Source: Methylopila sp. Yamaguchi
Lineage (GTDB): Bacteria > Pseudomonadota > Alphaproteobacteria > Rhizobiales > Methylopilaceae
Reading direction: 5' to 3'
Assembly: GCF_002897035.1 (NCBI RefSeq)
Contig: NZ_BAUX01000006.1
Location: 124,001-188,000 of the forward strand
Length of the DNA: 64,000 nucleotides
Both the position numbers and the translations under genes were made by a program. This document shows positions 52,463 to 61,372 of the stretch, in pieces. The notes beneath the pieces were generated by a model. That model ran no database searches and was not told where the DNA came from. It worked only from the letters and a program-made list of their open reading frames with translations. The first letter of the stretch is position 1; each line of letters begins with the position of its first letter.

Positions 52463-53416
52463 ATGCGCGCGGCCATGGTCGCGCTAAGCCTCGTCGTCGC
52501 AGGCGCCGCCAGCGCCGACGAGGCCTTCATCACGAACCAGAACGGCGACGACCTAACCGTTCTCGATCTGGCCACCGGCAAAACTGTCGCGACCATCCCC
52601 ATCGGGGGAAAGCCGGCGGGCGTTGCGGTGAGCGCCGATGGGGCGCGAGTCTACGTCACTAGTCCCGAAGGCAAGGCGCTGACGGTAGTCGACGCGGCAG
52701 GCCGTACGGTGCTCGATCGCATTTCGCTGGAAGGCGGCCCGCTTGGCGTCGCCGTCCATCCCGGCGGCTCGCCCGTCTATGTGGCGGACTGGTACGCGAA
52801 GCACATCCTCGTCGTTGATCCCGTCGCTCGCGCCGTGACCGCCCGCGTCGACGTCGGCGCTTCACCTTCCGGCCTTGCGGTGACGCCGGACGGCGCCACG
52901 CTGCTCTCGGCGGACCGGGACTCTGATCAGGTGTCGTTCGTCGACCTCAAGACCCTGCACCGCGTCGCCACGGTCCCAGTCGGCCAGCGTCCGTTCGGCG
53001 TGACCATCGACCGCGACGGCCGGCGCGCCTACACGGCGAACGTGGGCAGTAACGATGTCTCCGTCATCGACATCGCGAGCCGAAAGGTGGTGGGAGTCGT
53101 GAAGGTCGGTGAACGGCCCTATGTCGTCGGTCTCGCCGCCGACAGGGCGTTCGTCAGCAATCAATACGCGGAGAGCGTCTCCGTGTTCGACGTCACGACG
53201 CTGCAAACGCTCGCCACGGTGCCGGTCGGGGAGTACCCCGAAGGCGTAGAAGCCTCCGCGGACCAGACGAAGATTTACGTCGCCAATTGGTTCTCGAACG
53301 CGGTGTCGGTGATCGACGTCGCGACCTTGAAGGTCGAGAATACGCTCGATGTGGGCGATGGGCCCCGGGCGTTCGGCGCGTTTATCCGGCCGACGCCCCG
53401 GCAAGCAAAGCCTTAA
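52463..53416 (+). CDS. Exported YVTN beta-propeller protein
   Basis: A 317-residue protein with a signal ending at ASADEA (residue 18) and seven repeated blades, for example EAFITNQNGDDLTVLDLATGKTVATIPIG, VYVADWYAKHILVVDPV and IYVANWFSNAVSVIDVATLKV. It is a second, different propeller from the one at 8188. It starts 8 bases after the MxaD-like gene, so the two are likely cotranscribed. Its 3' end overlaps the opposite-strand response regulator by 35 bases. Confidence 0.88.
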   Translation: MRAAMVALSLVVAGAASADEAFITNQNGDDLTVLDLATGKTVATIPIGGKPAGVAVSADGARVYVTSPEGKALTVVDAAGRTVLDRISLEGGPLGVAVHPGGSPVYVADWYAKHILVVDPVARAVTARVDVGASPSGLAVTPDGATLLSADRDSDQVSFVDLKTLHRVATVPVGQRPFGVTIDRDGRRAYTANVGSNDVSVIDIASRKVVGVVKVGERPYVVGLAADRAFVSNQYAESVSVFDVTTLQTLATVPVGEYPEGVEASADQTKIYVANWFSNAVSVIDVATLKVENTLDVGDGPRAFGAFIRPTPRQAKP

Positions 53417-53759
53417 GGTCCGACGCCAGCGCGATGGGATCAAAGGGCTTGGCGATGACGCCTAAGGCTCCGAGCTCCTTGAACCGCTGGATCTCGCGGC
53501 CCTGCGTCCGCGCGGTCATAAAGACAACGGGAACCCCTCGTGACTCGGGCCGTTCCCTCAACCGAAACAGCGTCGTGGGGCCATCCATCTCGGGCATCAT
53601 CACGTCGAGGAGTATGACGTCTGGAAGGCAGTTGCGAACCGCGGCCAAAGCTTCGGCGCCGGACGAGACCGTCTCAACGGTGATGTCGGGATCTAGGCTG
53701 AGCGACATGCTGACGATCTCGCGGATGTCCGCCTCGTCGTCGACGTAGAGAATCCGCAA
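53382..53759 (-). CDS. Single-domain response regulator
   Basis: A 125-residue CheY-like receiver without output domain. The acidic pair D7/D8, phosphoacceptor Asp52 (ILLDVMMPEMDGP), Thr82 and Lys104 (VIAKPFDP) are all present. It starts with TTG (TTGCGGATTCTC), preceded by a GGGGG-rich stretch. Its partner is unknown; a nearby Hpt protein and the hybrid kinase at 56713 are candidates. Overlaps the YVTN gene tail on the other strand. Confidence 0.88.
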   Translation of the reverse strand: MRILYVDDEADIREIVSMSLSLDPDITVETVSSGAEALAAVRNCLPDVILLDVMMPEMDGPTTLFRLRERPESRGVPVVFMTARTQGREIQRFKELGALGVIAKPFDPIALASDLKALLAGASAG

Positions 53760-53785
53760 GCCGCGCCCCCCAAGGCGGGTCGTCG

Positions 53786-54052
53786 TTAGGCGATCGCGCC
53801 CATCGCGCTCCAGATAATCGCGCCGGACATCAACGCGAGACCAATAACGTCACCGGTCAGCAACTGACGTTCAATTGGGTTATGCGGCGCAGTGTTCAGC
53901 ATCGAATCATCGACGAAATCAATGTCCGATTCGGCATAGTCGATGATCTCATCCGGCCGAGCCGGCGTCATGGAGAACGTGTCGACCGAGCGCGAACCGA
54001 CGTCTATCGGGCGAGCACTCGAGGTCTTGGCGGTTTCGAGAACGTAAAACAT
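53786..54052 (-). CDS. Small protein with C-terminal membrane helix
   Basis: An 88-residue protein with an acidic, polar front half (IIDYAESDIDFVDDS) and one hydrophobic helix at the end (VIGLALMSGAIIWSAMGAIA). No family is recognised. It is expected to be a tail-anchored inner-membrane protein. The lower-GC, non-repetitive composition favours a real gene, but the evidence is thin. Confidence 0.45.
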   Translation of the reverse strand: MFYVLETAKTSSARPIDVGSRSVDTFSMTPARPDEIIDYAESDIDFVDDSMLNTAPHNPIERQLLTGDVIGLALMSGAIIWSAMGAIA

Positions 54053-54171
54053 GAGCGGCGCTCAGCTTGTTAAGTTGATTGCCGTGTGAACGTGCGAAAG
54101 GGCCGCCGCGTTCCCGCGGGGCCCCAAATCTTCACGAAATCTTTAAATCGGGCGTGACGCGGGTCGCCGCG

Positions 54172-54345
54172 TTAAGCCTCTTCGTCTTCGTCGAGCAGAT
54201 GCTCGACCGCTCCGATGGCCACTTCGAGATCCGCGATCTTTCGCAGAGCGCCGTCGGAAGGTAGCGTTTTCGCCTTGGCGGCGGCGGTCAGGAGTTCGCG
54301 CTGGGCCGTCTTCAGACGGTCGAGCAAAGCCTGGTAGTCATCCAT
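54172..54345 (-). CDS. Small acidic coiled-coil-like protein
   Basis: A 57-residue protein, MDDYQALLDRLKTAQREL then an Ala/Lys-rich helix, ending in the acidic EHLLDEDEEA. It looks like two helices with heptad-like Leu spacing. Unknown function. The ATG chosen drops a 16-residue extension with no conserved feel. Confidence 0.4.
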   Translation of the reverse strand: MDDYQALLDRLKTAQRELLTAAAKAKTLPSDGALRKIADLEVAIGAVEHLLDEDEEA

Positions 54346-54422
54346 CGGCGGAGCGGTCCTGGGAATTGGGGAGGCGCGAAGCGCTGGCTTCACGGGGCGC
54401 CCGATCGACGTTTCGAAAAGAA

Positions 54423-54500
54423 TGGTCGGAGCGAGAGGATTTGAACCTCCGACCCCTAGTCCCCCAGACTAGTGCGCTAACCGGGCTGCGCCACGCTCCG
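54423..54500 (-). tRNA. tRNA-Pro (anticodon GGG)
   Basis: A cloverleaf is formed: acceptor CGGAGCG pairs with CGCTCCG, T arm GAGG-TTCAAAT-CCTC, anticodon arm CTAGT / ACTAG with loop CTGGGGG. The anticodon GGG is at 54453-54455 (minus). The CCA end is encoded at 54423-54425. Confidence 0.97.
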
Positions 54501-54598
54501 ACACCCTCGCGGGTCGCGATGCTCTAGAGCCATTCCGCGCTCGGCGCAACCCGTCTTCGACGTCTTCAGCCTCTGCAAACGCGTCCGGAAGCGGTCTC

Positions 54599-55057
54599 TC
54601 ACACTGCTCCTGAAGACCCGTGGCTCGCGGCTCTGGCCAAAAGCTCGATCGTCTTCGGATCGCGCTCCCCGCTGCAAAAGGTCTCGAGCGCGCGCGCGAA
54701 GACGCCGCGGTCGGGGCTCGCCTGCGCGAACAGCGTCGCCGACGAGCGGAACTTCATGTCGTCCGGCGATCCGAAGATGCCATGCAGCCCGCGGTCCGCA
54801 TGCTGCAACGTCGCTTCGAAGCTTTCCGCGAGCCGGGGCCCAAGCGTGGGATGGGCGAGGTAGGCCCGCGCTTCCTCGATTGACCCGACGCCGTAGAAGG
54901 TTGCCGTCGTAGAGATCCCGAGACCTCTCAGCTGGGGGAAGACGAACCACATCCAGTGGCTGCGCTTCCTGCCGGTCCGCAGCTCGTCGAGGGCCGTGGC
55001 GTAGATCCCCTCCTGCGCAAAAACAAAGCGGTCAAGGTTGAACGGGTCGCTGGACAT
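54599..55057 (-). CDS. DUF1810 family protein
   Basis: A 152-residue protein of the DUF1810 family: DPFNLDRFVFAQEGIYATALDELRTGRKRSHWMWFVFPQLRGLG (core SHWMWFVFPQL) and YLAHPTLGPRLAESFEATL. Helical, cytosolic, role unknown. The ATG is chosen over the GTG one codon upstream because it is preceded by GAGGTGA. Confidence 0.9.
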   Translation of the reverse strand: MSSDPFNLDRFVFAQEGIYATALDELRTGRKRSHWMWFVFPQLRGLGISTTATFYGVGSIEEARAYLAHPTLGPRLAESFEATLQHADRGLHGIFGSPDDMKFRSSATLFAQASPDRGVFARALETFCSGERDPKTIELLARAASHGSSGAV

Positions 55058-55217
55058 CACTCACCTCGCAACTCTGGAGCGGACGCAACGCGAATGCTCC
55101 ATTGATAACGATCCGTCGCGCACCTGGCGGCGATTCCGCGGACGATCGCGTCGGACGTCTGTAATTTTTTCCCGACCGCCCCAATAGATGATACCGAGCC
55201 GCCTCGAGGAGTGTGAC

Positions 55218-56723
55218 ATGGCGCGTGCGGACGGACGGACATCTACGGGCAACGAGGGCCTCGACGTCGTGTTGCGGGGGGGCTTGGTCACGAACCGGCT
55301 CTATCTGCTCGAAGGGTCGCCGGGCTCCGGAAAGACCACGCTAGCTCTTCAGTTCTTGCTGGACGGGGCCGCGCGGGGCGAGCCAGGTCTTTACGTGACG
55401 CTATCCGAAACCGACGAAGAGCTGCGCGGGGTCGCGGCCTCTCACGGATGGTCCCTCGACACGATCTCCATCTTCGAGCTCGCCGCCGCCGAGGAGGCGC
55501 TCGGCGCGGAGAGGCAACAATCGATTCTCCACCCCTGGGAGAACGAGCTGGGCGGCACCATCCAGTTGATCAAAAGCGAGGTGCAGCGGATCAGGCCGCG
55601 CCGCGTCGTCTTCGACAGCCTGTCTGAGATGCGGCTGCTCGCGCAGGATCCCTTGCGGTACCGCCGCCAGGTGCTCGCGCTCAAACAGTTCTTCGCCCCG
55701 CTCGACGTCACGGTCTTCATCGTCGACGACCTCACCGGCGAAGAGTCAGGTCAGCGCGACGCGCATCTTCATAGCCTCTGTCACGGTGTCATTACCCTGC
55801 AGCGGCTCACGCTCGACTTCGGCGCCGCCCGTCGGCGGCTTGAGGTCCAGAAACTGCGCGGCGTCGACTTCATCGGCGGGTACCACGACTTCGTCCTGCG
55901 CAAGGGCGGCCTTGAGGTTTACCCGCGCCTGATAGCGGCGGATCACCACGAGCCGTTCGTGGGAGAGCCCGTCCCGAGCGGCGTCGCGGAGCTCGACCAA
56001 CTTCTCGGCGGCGGCCCGCGTCGGGGCACGACCACCCTGATTTCAGGGCCGGCCGGCGCGGGCAAGACGACGATCGCGCTGCAGTACGTCTTCGCCGCTT
56101 GCGAGCGTGGCGAGAACTGCACGATCTACGAGTTCGACGAGCGGATCGGCACCATGTTGTCGCGTTCGAAGGCCATGGGCCTCGATCTCGAGGCTCATAT
56201 CGAGGCGGGGCGGCTCGTCATCCAGCAGATCCACCCCGCTGAAATTTCGCCGGGAGAGTTTGCCTGGCGCGTGCGCCAAGAGGTTGAGGGGCGCGACTCC
56301 CGCCTTGTCATCATCGACAGCCTGAACGGCTACCTGGCGGCGATGCCTCAGGAGCAGCAACTCCTCCTGCAGGTGCACGAGCTGTTGTCGTACTTGAACC
56401 AACGCGGCGTAACGACGTTGCAGATAAACCCTCAGACAGGGCTTGTCGGGAGCATGGTCACCGGATCGATCGACATCTCCTACGTGTCTGACGCGGTGAT
56501 ACTTATCCGCTTCTTCGAAGCGGAGGGGCGCATACGCAAGGCGATCTCGGTCCTGAAGAATCGCAGCGGCCAGCACGAAGACGCGGTCCGCGAGCTGAGG
56601 ATTGATTCGCAGGGCGTTCGAGTCGGCGCGCCGCTGTCGGAGTTTAGAGGCGTCCTGACGGGCACTCCCGAATATGTGGGGCCCCAGTCGCCGCTGATGG
56701 AAGATCGCGGCGATGGCGCCTAG
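55218..56723 (+). CDS. KaiC-like double-domain RecA ATPase
   Basis: A 501-residue protein of two RecA/KaiC-type domains. Walker A motifs are GSPGSGKT at residues 33-40 and GPAGAGKT at 277-284. Cyanobacterial KaiC is autophosphorylated at adjacent Ser-Thr in the second domain; here the matching DISYVSD keeps the Ser (421) but has Tyr (422). KaiA and KaiB are not present. The 3' end overlaps the hybrid kinase by 11 bases, so the two are coupled and likely act together. GAGGAGTG precedes the chosen ATG; an ATG 30 bases earlier is also in frame. Confidence 0.9.
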   Translation: MARADGRTSTGNEGLDVVLRGGLVTNRLYLLEGSPGSGKTTLALQFLLDGAARGEPGLYVTLSETDEELRGVAASHGWSLDTISIFELAAAEEALGAERQQSILHPWENELGGTIQLIKSEVQRIRPRRVVFDSLSEMRLLAQDPLRYRRQVLALKQFFAPLDVTVFIVDDLTGEESGQRDAHLHSLCHGVITLQRLTLDFGAARRRLEVQKLRGVDFIGGYHDFVLRKGGLEVYPRLIAADHHEPFVGEPVPSGVAELDQLLGGGPRRGTTTLISGPAGAGKTTIALQYVFAACERGENCTIYEFDERIGTMLSRSKAMGLDLEAHIEAGRLVIQQIHPAEISPGEFAWRVRQEVEGRDSRLVIIDSLNGYLAAMPQEQQLLLQVHELLSYLNQRGVTTLQINPQTGLVGSMVTGSIDISYVSDAVILIRFFEAEGRIRKAISVLKNRSGQHEDAVRELRIDSQGVRVGAPLSEFRGVLTGTPEYVGPQSPLMEDRGDGA

Positions 56724-58473
56724 CGATCCGAGCGACAACATCTGCGTCCTGGTCTGCGCTCCATTTGGCCACGACGCCGTCAGCACGGTCGCTCTGCTTC
56801 AGGAAGCCGGCTACGGCGCAAGGGCTCTGGCGGATCTCTCAGACGCGGACGCCCTTCGGGACGAACGCATCGGAGCGCTGTTGCTGACCGAAGAGGCTTT
56901 GCGGCACGGCGACGCGGGGCTGACGCGCGCTCTGGACGCTCAGGAGCCCTGGGCGGATCTGCCCATCCTGTTCCTGACTGCGCCGCGATCGCGGGCCACG
57001 CCCTGGCATATTGAGCACGTTCGTTTCCGCCTGCCGCCAAGCGCCACCAACGTCATCGTGTTGGAGCGCCCCATCGGGGCGGTGTCGCTTGTGAGCGCGG
57101 TCGCCTCGGCGCTGCGCGCCCGCCGCAAGCAGTACGAGATTCGGGACAGCATCGCCGCCCAGAAGCGGGTGGCCGACAAGCTCGATGAGCTGGTGCAGGA
57201 ACGGACACGTGATCTGGAGCAGGCGCTGCAGCAGCTTCGGACGGAGGTCGCGGATCGCGAGCGCGCCGAGGAACAACTGCGCCAAGCTCAGAAGATGGAG
57301 GCCGTCGGCCAACTCACCGGCGGCATCGCGCACGACTTCAACAACATGCTTACGGGCGTCATAGGCTCACTCGACATCATTCGGCGACGGATCGACTCAG
57401 GCCGCCTTGACGACCTCGAACGGTTCATGACGGCGGCCTCCACGTCAGCGCAGCGCGCCGCGAACTTGACCCAGCGCCTCCTCGCCTTCTCGCGCCGCCA
57501 GTCGCTTGATCCACGGGCCATCGACGTCAACGCGCTCGTGCGCTCGCTCGAAGAGCTGCTGCTGCGGACGATTGGCGAGAGCATTGTGTTGCAGCTCTCG
57601 CTGGCTGAGCCGCTCGACGCCGCGATCGCCGACGCGAACCAACTGGAAAGCGCGATTCTAAATCTTGCGATCAACGCGCGGGACGCAATGCCGGACGGCG
57701 GGGCGCTCACAGTCGAAACTCGGGAGGTCGAGATCGAGCCCGGCGCACGGCACGATCGCGACCTCCCGGCGGGCGCTTACATCGTCATCACGATCGCCGA
57801 CACCGGCGTTGGGATATCGACGGAGAGGATGAAGAAGGTGTTCGACCCCTTCTTCACCACCAAGCCGATCGGCCAAGGCACGGGTCTGGGTCTGTCCATG
57901 GTCTATGGCTTCGCGAAGCAGAGCGGGGGACAGGCCAAGATCTCAAGCAGGGTCGGGCAGGGCACGTCCGTCAGCCTGTACCTGCCATCCGCGGGATCGT
58001 CGTCCGTTCAGGCGGCCGCGGTGCAGCCGGTCGGACCGCGGATCGCGGACGGCGATGGCGAGCGCGTGCTGATCGTCGAGGACGAGGACGCCGTCCGACA
58101 GGTGCTGCGGGAGGCCCTTAACGAGCTTGGCTACGAGACGGAGGAAGCGGCGGACGCACAGGCGGCGCTGCGGCTACTCGCCTCGGAACGACGCTTTGAC
58201 ATGATGATTTCCGACGTCGGACTGCCTGGCATGAACGGCCGCCAGCTGGCTGACGAGGCGCGGACCGCCCGGCCGAGGCTGCCGATCCTGTTCGTGACGG
58301 GATACGCGGAAAATGCGGAGTTTCGCGCCGGATTTCTTGGCGCCAACATGTCCATGATCACCAAGCCGTTCACGCTCGAGACCGTCGCTGACAAGATTCG
58401 AAGCATGCTGGCGGTCCAAGCGCCGCCTCGGAGCCGCGCGATCGCGCCCGATCAAGCGCCGCGCGCCGACTGA
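56713..58473 (+). CDS. Hybrid sensor histidine kinase
   Basis: A 586-residue hybrid kinase: an N-terminal receiver-like but degenerate domain (residues 10-135, no phosphoacceptor Asp in the usual DxxMP context), a coiled coil (about 150-200), HisKA with His207 ([12 protein letters not shown]), HATPase_c ([38 protein letters not shown]), and a C-terminal receiver with Asp501 ([13 protein letters not shown]) and K near 538. No membrane segment, so it is cytosolic. It is coupled to the KaiC-like gene. Confidence 0.93.
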   Translation: MAPSDPSDNICVLVCAPFGHDAVSTVALLQEAGYGARALADLSDADALRDERIGALLLTEEALRHGDAGLTRALDAQEPWADLPILFLTAPRSRATPWHIEHVRFRLPPSATNVIVLERPIGAVSLVSAVASALRARRKQYEIRDSIAAQKRVADKLDELVQERTRDLEQALQQLRTEVADRERAEEQLRQAQKMEAVGQLTGGIAHDFNNMLTGVIGSLDIIRRRIDSGRLDDLERFMTAASTSAQRAANLTQRLLAFSRRQSLDPRAIDVNALVRSLEELLLRTIGESIVLQLSLAEPLDAAIADANQLESAILNLAINARDAMPDGGALTVETREVEIEPGARHDRDLPAGAYIVITIADTGVGISTERMKKVFDPFFTTKPIGQGTGLGLSMVYGFAKQSGGQAKISSRVGQGTSVSLYLPSAGSSSVQAAAVQPVGPRIADGDGERVLIVEDEDAVRQVLREALNELGYETEEAADAQAALRLLASERRFDMMISDVGLPGMNGRQLADEARTARPRLPILFVTGYAENAEFRAGFLGANMSMITKPFTLETVADKIRSMLAVQAPPRSRAIAPDQAPRAD

Positions 58474-58480
58474 CGCAGTC

Positions 58481-58555
<75 letters not shown>

Positions 58556-58683
58556 GCTGGCGCTACTCGCCGTGTATTGTCAGTGACCGTCAGCCCGCAA
58601 CTCAACTCCACTCGATTGGGCTGCGGCGTGTCTTATGATCGCCCTTGGTGGACGCCCGCTCATCGCCTGAAGTAGCGGCGCGG

Positions 58684-59208
58684 TCAAGCGCCGCCCAGCG
58701 GTCTTTGCATGATGACCGTGTCGAGCCACCGCCCGAACTTGAAGCCGACGTCCGTCATGGTGCCGACCATGCGAAACCCAGCGCGGGCGTGAACGGCAAT
58801 CGAGCCGGCGTTCGCGCTGTCGCCGATCACGGCGATCATCTGGCGGAGCCTCCCCGTCGCTTCGCAGCGGAGGATCAGCTGCTCCAACAAGGCGCGTCCG
58901 AGGCCGCGGCCTTGCGCCGCCGCGGCAAGGTAGATCGAGTCCTCGACCGTGTGGCGGTAGGCTGCGCGGGGTCTGTGAGGGCCGGCGTAAGCGAAGCCCA
59001 CGACCACGCCGCCGACCTCCGCGACGATGTAGGGCAGCCCGACGTCCTGCACCGCGCGCATGCGCCGGGCCATCTCCTCGACAACAGGCGGAACCTCCTC
59101 GAACGAGGCGGTGCCGTGCAGCACGTGCTCGGCGTAGATCCGGGCGACGGCGGAGACGTCGCCGGGCTCCGCGGTGCGGATCGACCATGCGCCGGCGTCG
59201 TTCGTCAT
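58684..59208 (-). CDS. GNAT N-acetyltransferase (phosphinothricin acetyltransferase-like)
   Basis: A 174-residue acetyl-CoA-dependent N-acetyltransferase. Motifs: IRTAEPGDVSAVARIYAEHVLHGTASFEEVPP (typical Pat start), VVVGFAYAGPHRPRAAYRHTVEDSIYLAAAAQGRGLGRALLEQLI (core QGRGLGRALL, the acetyl-CoA site), and GFRMVGTMTDVGFKFGRWLDTVIMQRPL (core GFKFGRWLD). The substrate is unknown, probably an amine or amino-acid analogue. It lies after mch, separated by a strong hairpin. Confidence 0.9.
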   Translation of the reverse strand: MTNDAGAWSIRTAEPGDVSAVARIYAEHVLHGTASFEEVPPVVEEMARRMRAVQDVGLPYIVAEVGGVVVGFAYAGPHRPRAAYRHTVEDSIYLAAAAQGRGLGRALLEQLILRCEATGRLRQMIAVIGDSANAGSIAVHARAGFRMVGTMTDVGFKFGRWLDTVIMQRPLGGA

Positions 59209-59229
59209 GGGGCGCGCTCCCGGACAGGA

Positions 59230-59263
59230 CCCTGCGGGGGAGCTCCGACGCTCCGCCGCAGGG
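59230..59263. terminator. Long hairpin after mch
   Basis: CCCTGCGG and CCGCAGGG form an 8-bp stem, continued after one mismatch by GGAGC/GCTCC, with a 6-base loop. It lies in the 62-base gap between mch and the GNAT gene. There is no T-run on the minus strand, so it may attenuate or protect mch mRNA rather than end transcription. Confidence 0.55.
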
Positions 59264-59270
59264 CGAGGGT

Positions 59271-60230
59271 TCAGCCCCCGAAGGACTTCGCGATCAGCGC
59301 CGGCTCGTAGGCGCCGGCGGTGAAGCTCTTGCCGGTCGACAGCGCCGTCACGGTCACGACAGCCGGCGAGAACAGGCCGGCGTCGCAGGCGTAGAAGTCG
59401 TAGTTGTAGCCCGCGAAGATCTCCCCGAACGGGCGGCCGTGATCGCGCGACGTCGAGGAGGGAAGGCCGTTGGCGAGCTGCTCGGCCTCGTCCTCCGGCC
59501 CTTCCACGTAGAGCGAGATCTCGCCGCCATAGAGCACCGCGTCGTTGGTGCGGCCCATGCCGGACATGAAGTCGGCGGCCGGCGGCGGGACCGGCGCGAC
59601 GCCCGCGCCGTCCACGATTCGCTCCAGCGGGAAGTGCAGCGAGTGCGCCTTGTGCAGCGCGACCTCGAGCACGCGGCCGACCACCTGCACGGAGCCCGCG
59701 AGGCTCGTCGTGGGGGTGAGGATCAGCGTCAGTTTGTCTTCCGCCACGCCGCACTCCTTGGCGATGTGCGCGATCAGCGAGTCCGGCGGGCGCTTGTCAG
59801 TCTCGAGCACGAGCGTCGCGGTTTCCGCGGCGTCCTTGTAGCCGAGCTCTCCGAACAGCTCCTCCTTGGCCCAGAGAGCGCGCGCGGGGCCGGAGCCGAG
59901 GGCGAAGAAATCGCCGTCGGACAGGCTCCAGCCCGCGTACTGGCTGCCGAGGCAAGCGATCACCGGATCGACGGTGGTGATCTGGATCGCCGTGTTCCAG
60001 CGCGGGAAGCGCGTGTCGGGGGCGAAGGTCGCCCTGCCCATCCCGCCGAGGCAGATCTCGGTGATGCGCCGGCCCGCCTCGAGACCGCCTCGGACGGCGA
60101 TGCCGGCGTCGACGATGGTCGCGCCGGTCGCGGTGCGCTCCACGCCGAGCCGCAGCGTCTGGGCGTCTGCGATGAGGGAGGCGACGTGCGGCGCGACGAG
60201 GGCGCCGACGCTGGGGCGGGATTGGGTCAT
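59271..60230 (-). CDS. mch: Methenyl-tetrahydromethanopterin cyclohydrolase
   Basis: A 319-residue enzyme converting 5,10-methenyl-H4MPT to N5-formyl-H4MPT in the formaldehyde oxidation route. Features include ITEICLGGMGRATF near residue 57, the QYAGWSLSDGDFFALGSGPARAL stretch (core FFALGSGPARA), and TPTTSLAGSVQVVGRVLEVALHK. Length is normal. Its ATG overlaps the preceding ATP-grasp gene (ATGA). Confidence 0.96.
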   Translation of the reverse strand: MTQSRPSVGALVAPHVASLIADAQTLRLGVERTATGATIVDAGIAVRGGLEAGRRITEICLGGMGRATFAPDTRFPRWNTAIQITTVDPVIACLGSQYAGWSLSDGDFFALGSGPARALWAKEELFGELGYKDAAETATLVLETDKRPPDSLIAHIAKECGVAEDKLTLILTPTTSLAGSVQVVGRVLEVALHKAHSLHFPLERIVDGAGVAPVPPPAADFMSGMGRTNDAVLYGGEISLYVEGPEDEAEQLANGLPSSTSRDHGRPFGEIFAGYNYDFYACDAGLFSPAVVTVTALSTGKSFTAGAYEPALIAKSFGG

Positions 60231-61372
60231 GCGGACACCGTTGTTCGTGTTGGCCGGGCGGCCGGAAGGACCGCGCCGAGCGAGGTTAGGAGGCGCAAGC
60301 GCCGCGCTGAGACCAGCCCGCGCGCGGCCTCGGGAGTGGCGGCGGCGGCGAACGCCGTGCAGACCGGCGCGCCGCGGGGAATGACGTCGTCGGCCGCGGG
60401 CCAGTCGGCGGTCCACGAGGGCCGCTCGAGGCCGGCGACGGCGCAGTCGGCGGGAGCGTAGATAACCGCCGCCGCCTGGGGCGCCAGGGCCGCGGGCGGC
60501 GCGGTGGGATGCCGCCCTGCGGAGGCGTCCAGATGAGCGGCGAGCAGGGACGCCGGTCCCCGGTCGAACACGTCGAGCGTCGCGCCGGGTCGAGGATTGA
60601 CCTCAAGCACGACGAAGGCGTCGCCCTCGACCAGAAGATCGAGACTCGCAAGTCCGCGCAGGCCGGTTTCCGCCACGATCCCGTCGATGCAGGTCTCGAC
60701 GGCTGATCGCATCGCGTTGGTGACCGGCACAGGCCCGACCGCCCCGCCGTACCGGAACGGCGCGTGCGCCGCCGGGTCGCTCCATTGACGCGAGAAGCCG
60801 ATGAGCATCGCCCGGCGACCGTCGGCGAGGAACAGCGCCGAGAGCGGAGCGCCGGCTGCGGGTTGCTGGAAATAGCGGCCGCGCGCCGCGCGTCCGCCAA
60901 GGCGAATATGCCCTCCGCCGGACGCGCCGGCGCGCTTGGAGAGCCAACCCGGCCGCGCGTCGGCGGCGACGGGCGGATGCGGCGCCTCGATCCGACGCAA
61001 CATCGCGGCGAGCTCGAACGGGTCCTTGAGCTGCGCCACGGTCTCGGCGGAGGCTCCGCTCACCGGCCAGCGACGATCGATCGCGGCCATTAGTCCCGGC
61101 GCGTGCTCGAAGCCGGCCCCGAGCACGACCGGCGTTCCAGGCGGCGCATGCCGCTCGAGCGCCGCCAACAGCCGGCGGCGGACGAATCCGCGCGCCCCCC
61201 CCTCGACGCGCACAGCCCGCGCCGCATGCTCGCGCGTGTCGGCGTCGGCGAACAGGTCGAGGCTGAGCGCGCGCAGACCCGCGCGCTTCGCCGAACGCGC
61301 GAGCGCGCGGGCGGAAAGGGCGACGACGACGACGTCGAAGGGGTCAGGCCGAAAGGGTGCGGGCGAGCTCAT
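60227..61372 (-). CDS. ATP-grasp protein of the H4MPT cluster (orf5 type)
   Basis: A 381-residue ATP-grasp-fold protein always seen next to mch in H4MPT-using bacteria and named orf5 in the Methylobacterium cluster. ATP-grasp character shows in SKRAGASGGGHIRL (ATP loop, near residue 150) and VVLEVNPRPGATLDVFDR (Mg-binding ENPRPG-like). A role in H4MPT or methanofuran-like cofactor synthesis, perhaps adding an amino acid, is inferred. It overlaps mtdB by 29 bases and mch by 4. The ATG was chosen over an upstream TTG. Confidence 0.88.
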   Translation of the reverse strand: MSSPAPFRPDPFDVVVVALSARALARSAKRAGLRALSLDLFADADTREHAARAVRVEGGARGFVRRRLLAALERHAPPGTPVVLGAGFEHAPGLMAAIDRRWPVSGASAETVAQLKDPFELAAMLRRIEAPHPPVAADARPGWLSKRAGASGGGHIRLGGRAARGRYFQQPAAGAPLSALFLADGRRAMLIGFSRQWSDPAAHAPFRYGGAVGPVPVTNAMRSAVETCIDGIVAETGLRGLASLDLLVEGDAFVVLEVNPRPGATLDVFDRGPASLLAAHLDASAGRHPTAPPAALAPQAAAVIYAPADCAVAGLERPSWTADWPAADDVIPRGAPVCTAFAAAATPEAARGLVSARRLRLLTSLGAVLPAARPTRTTVSA

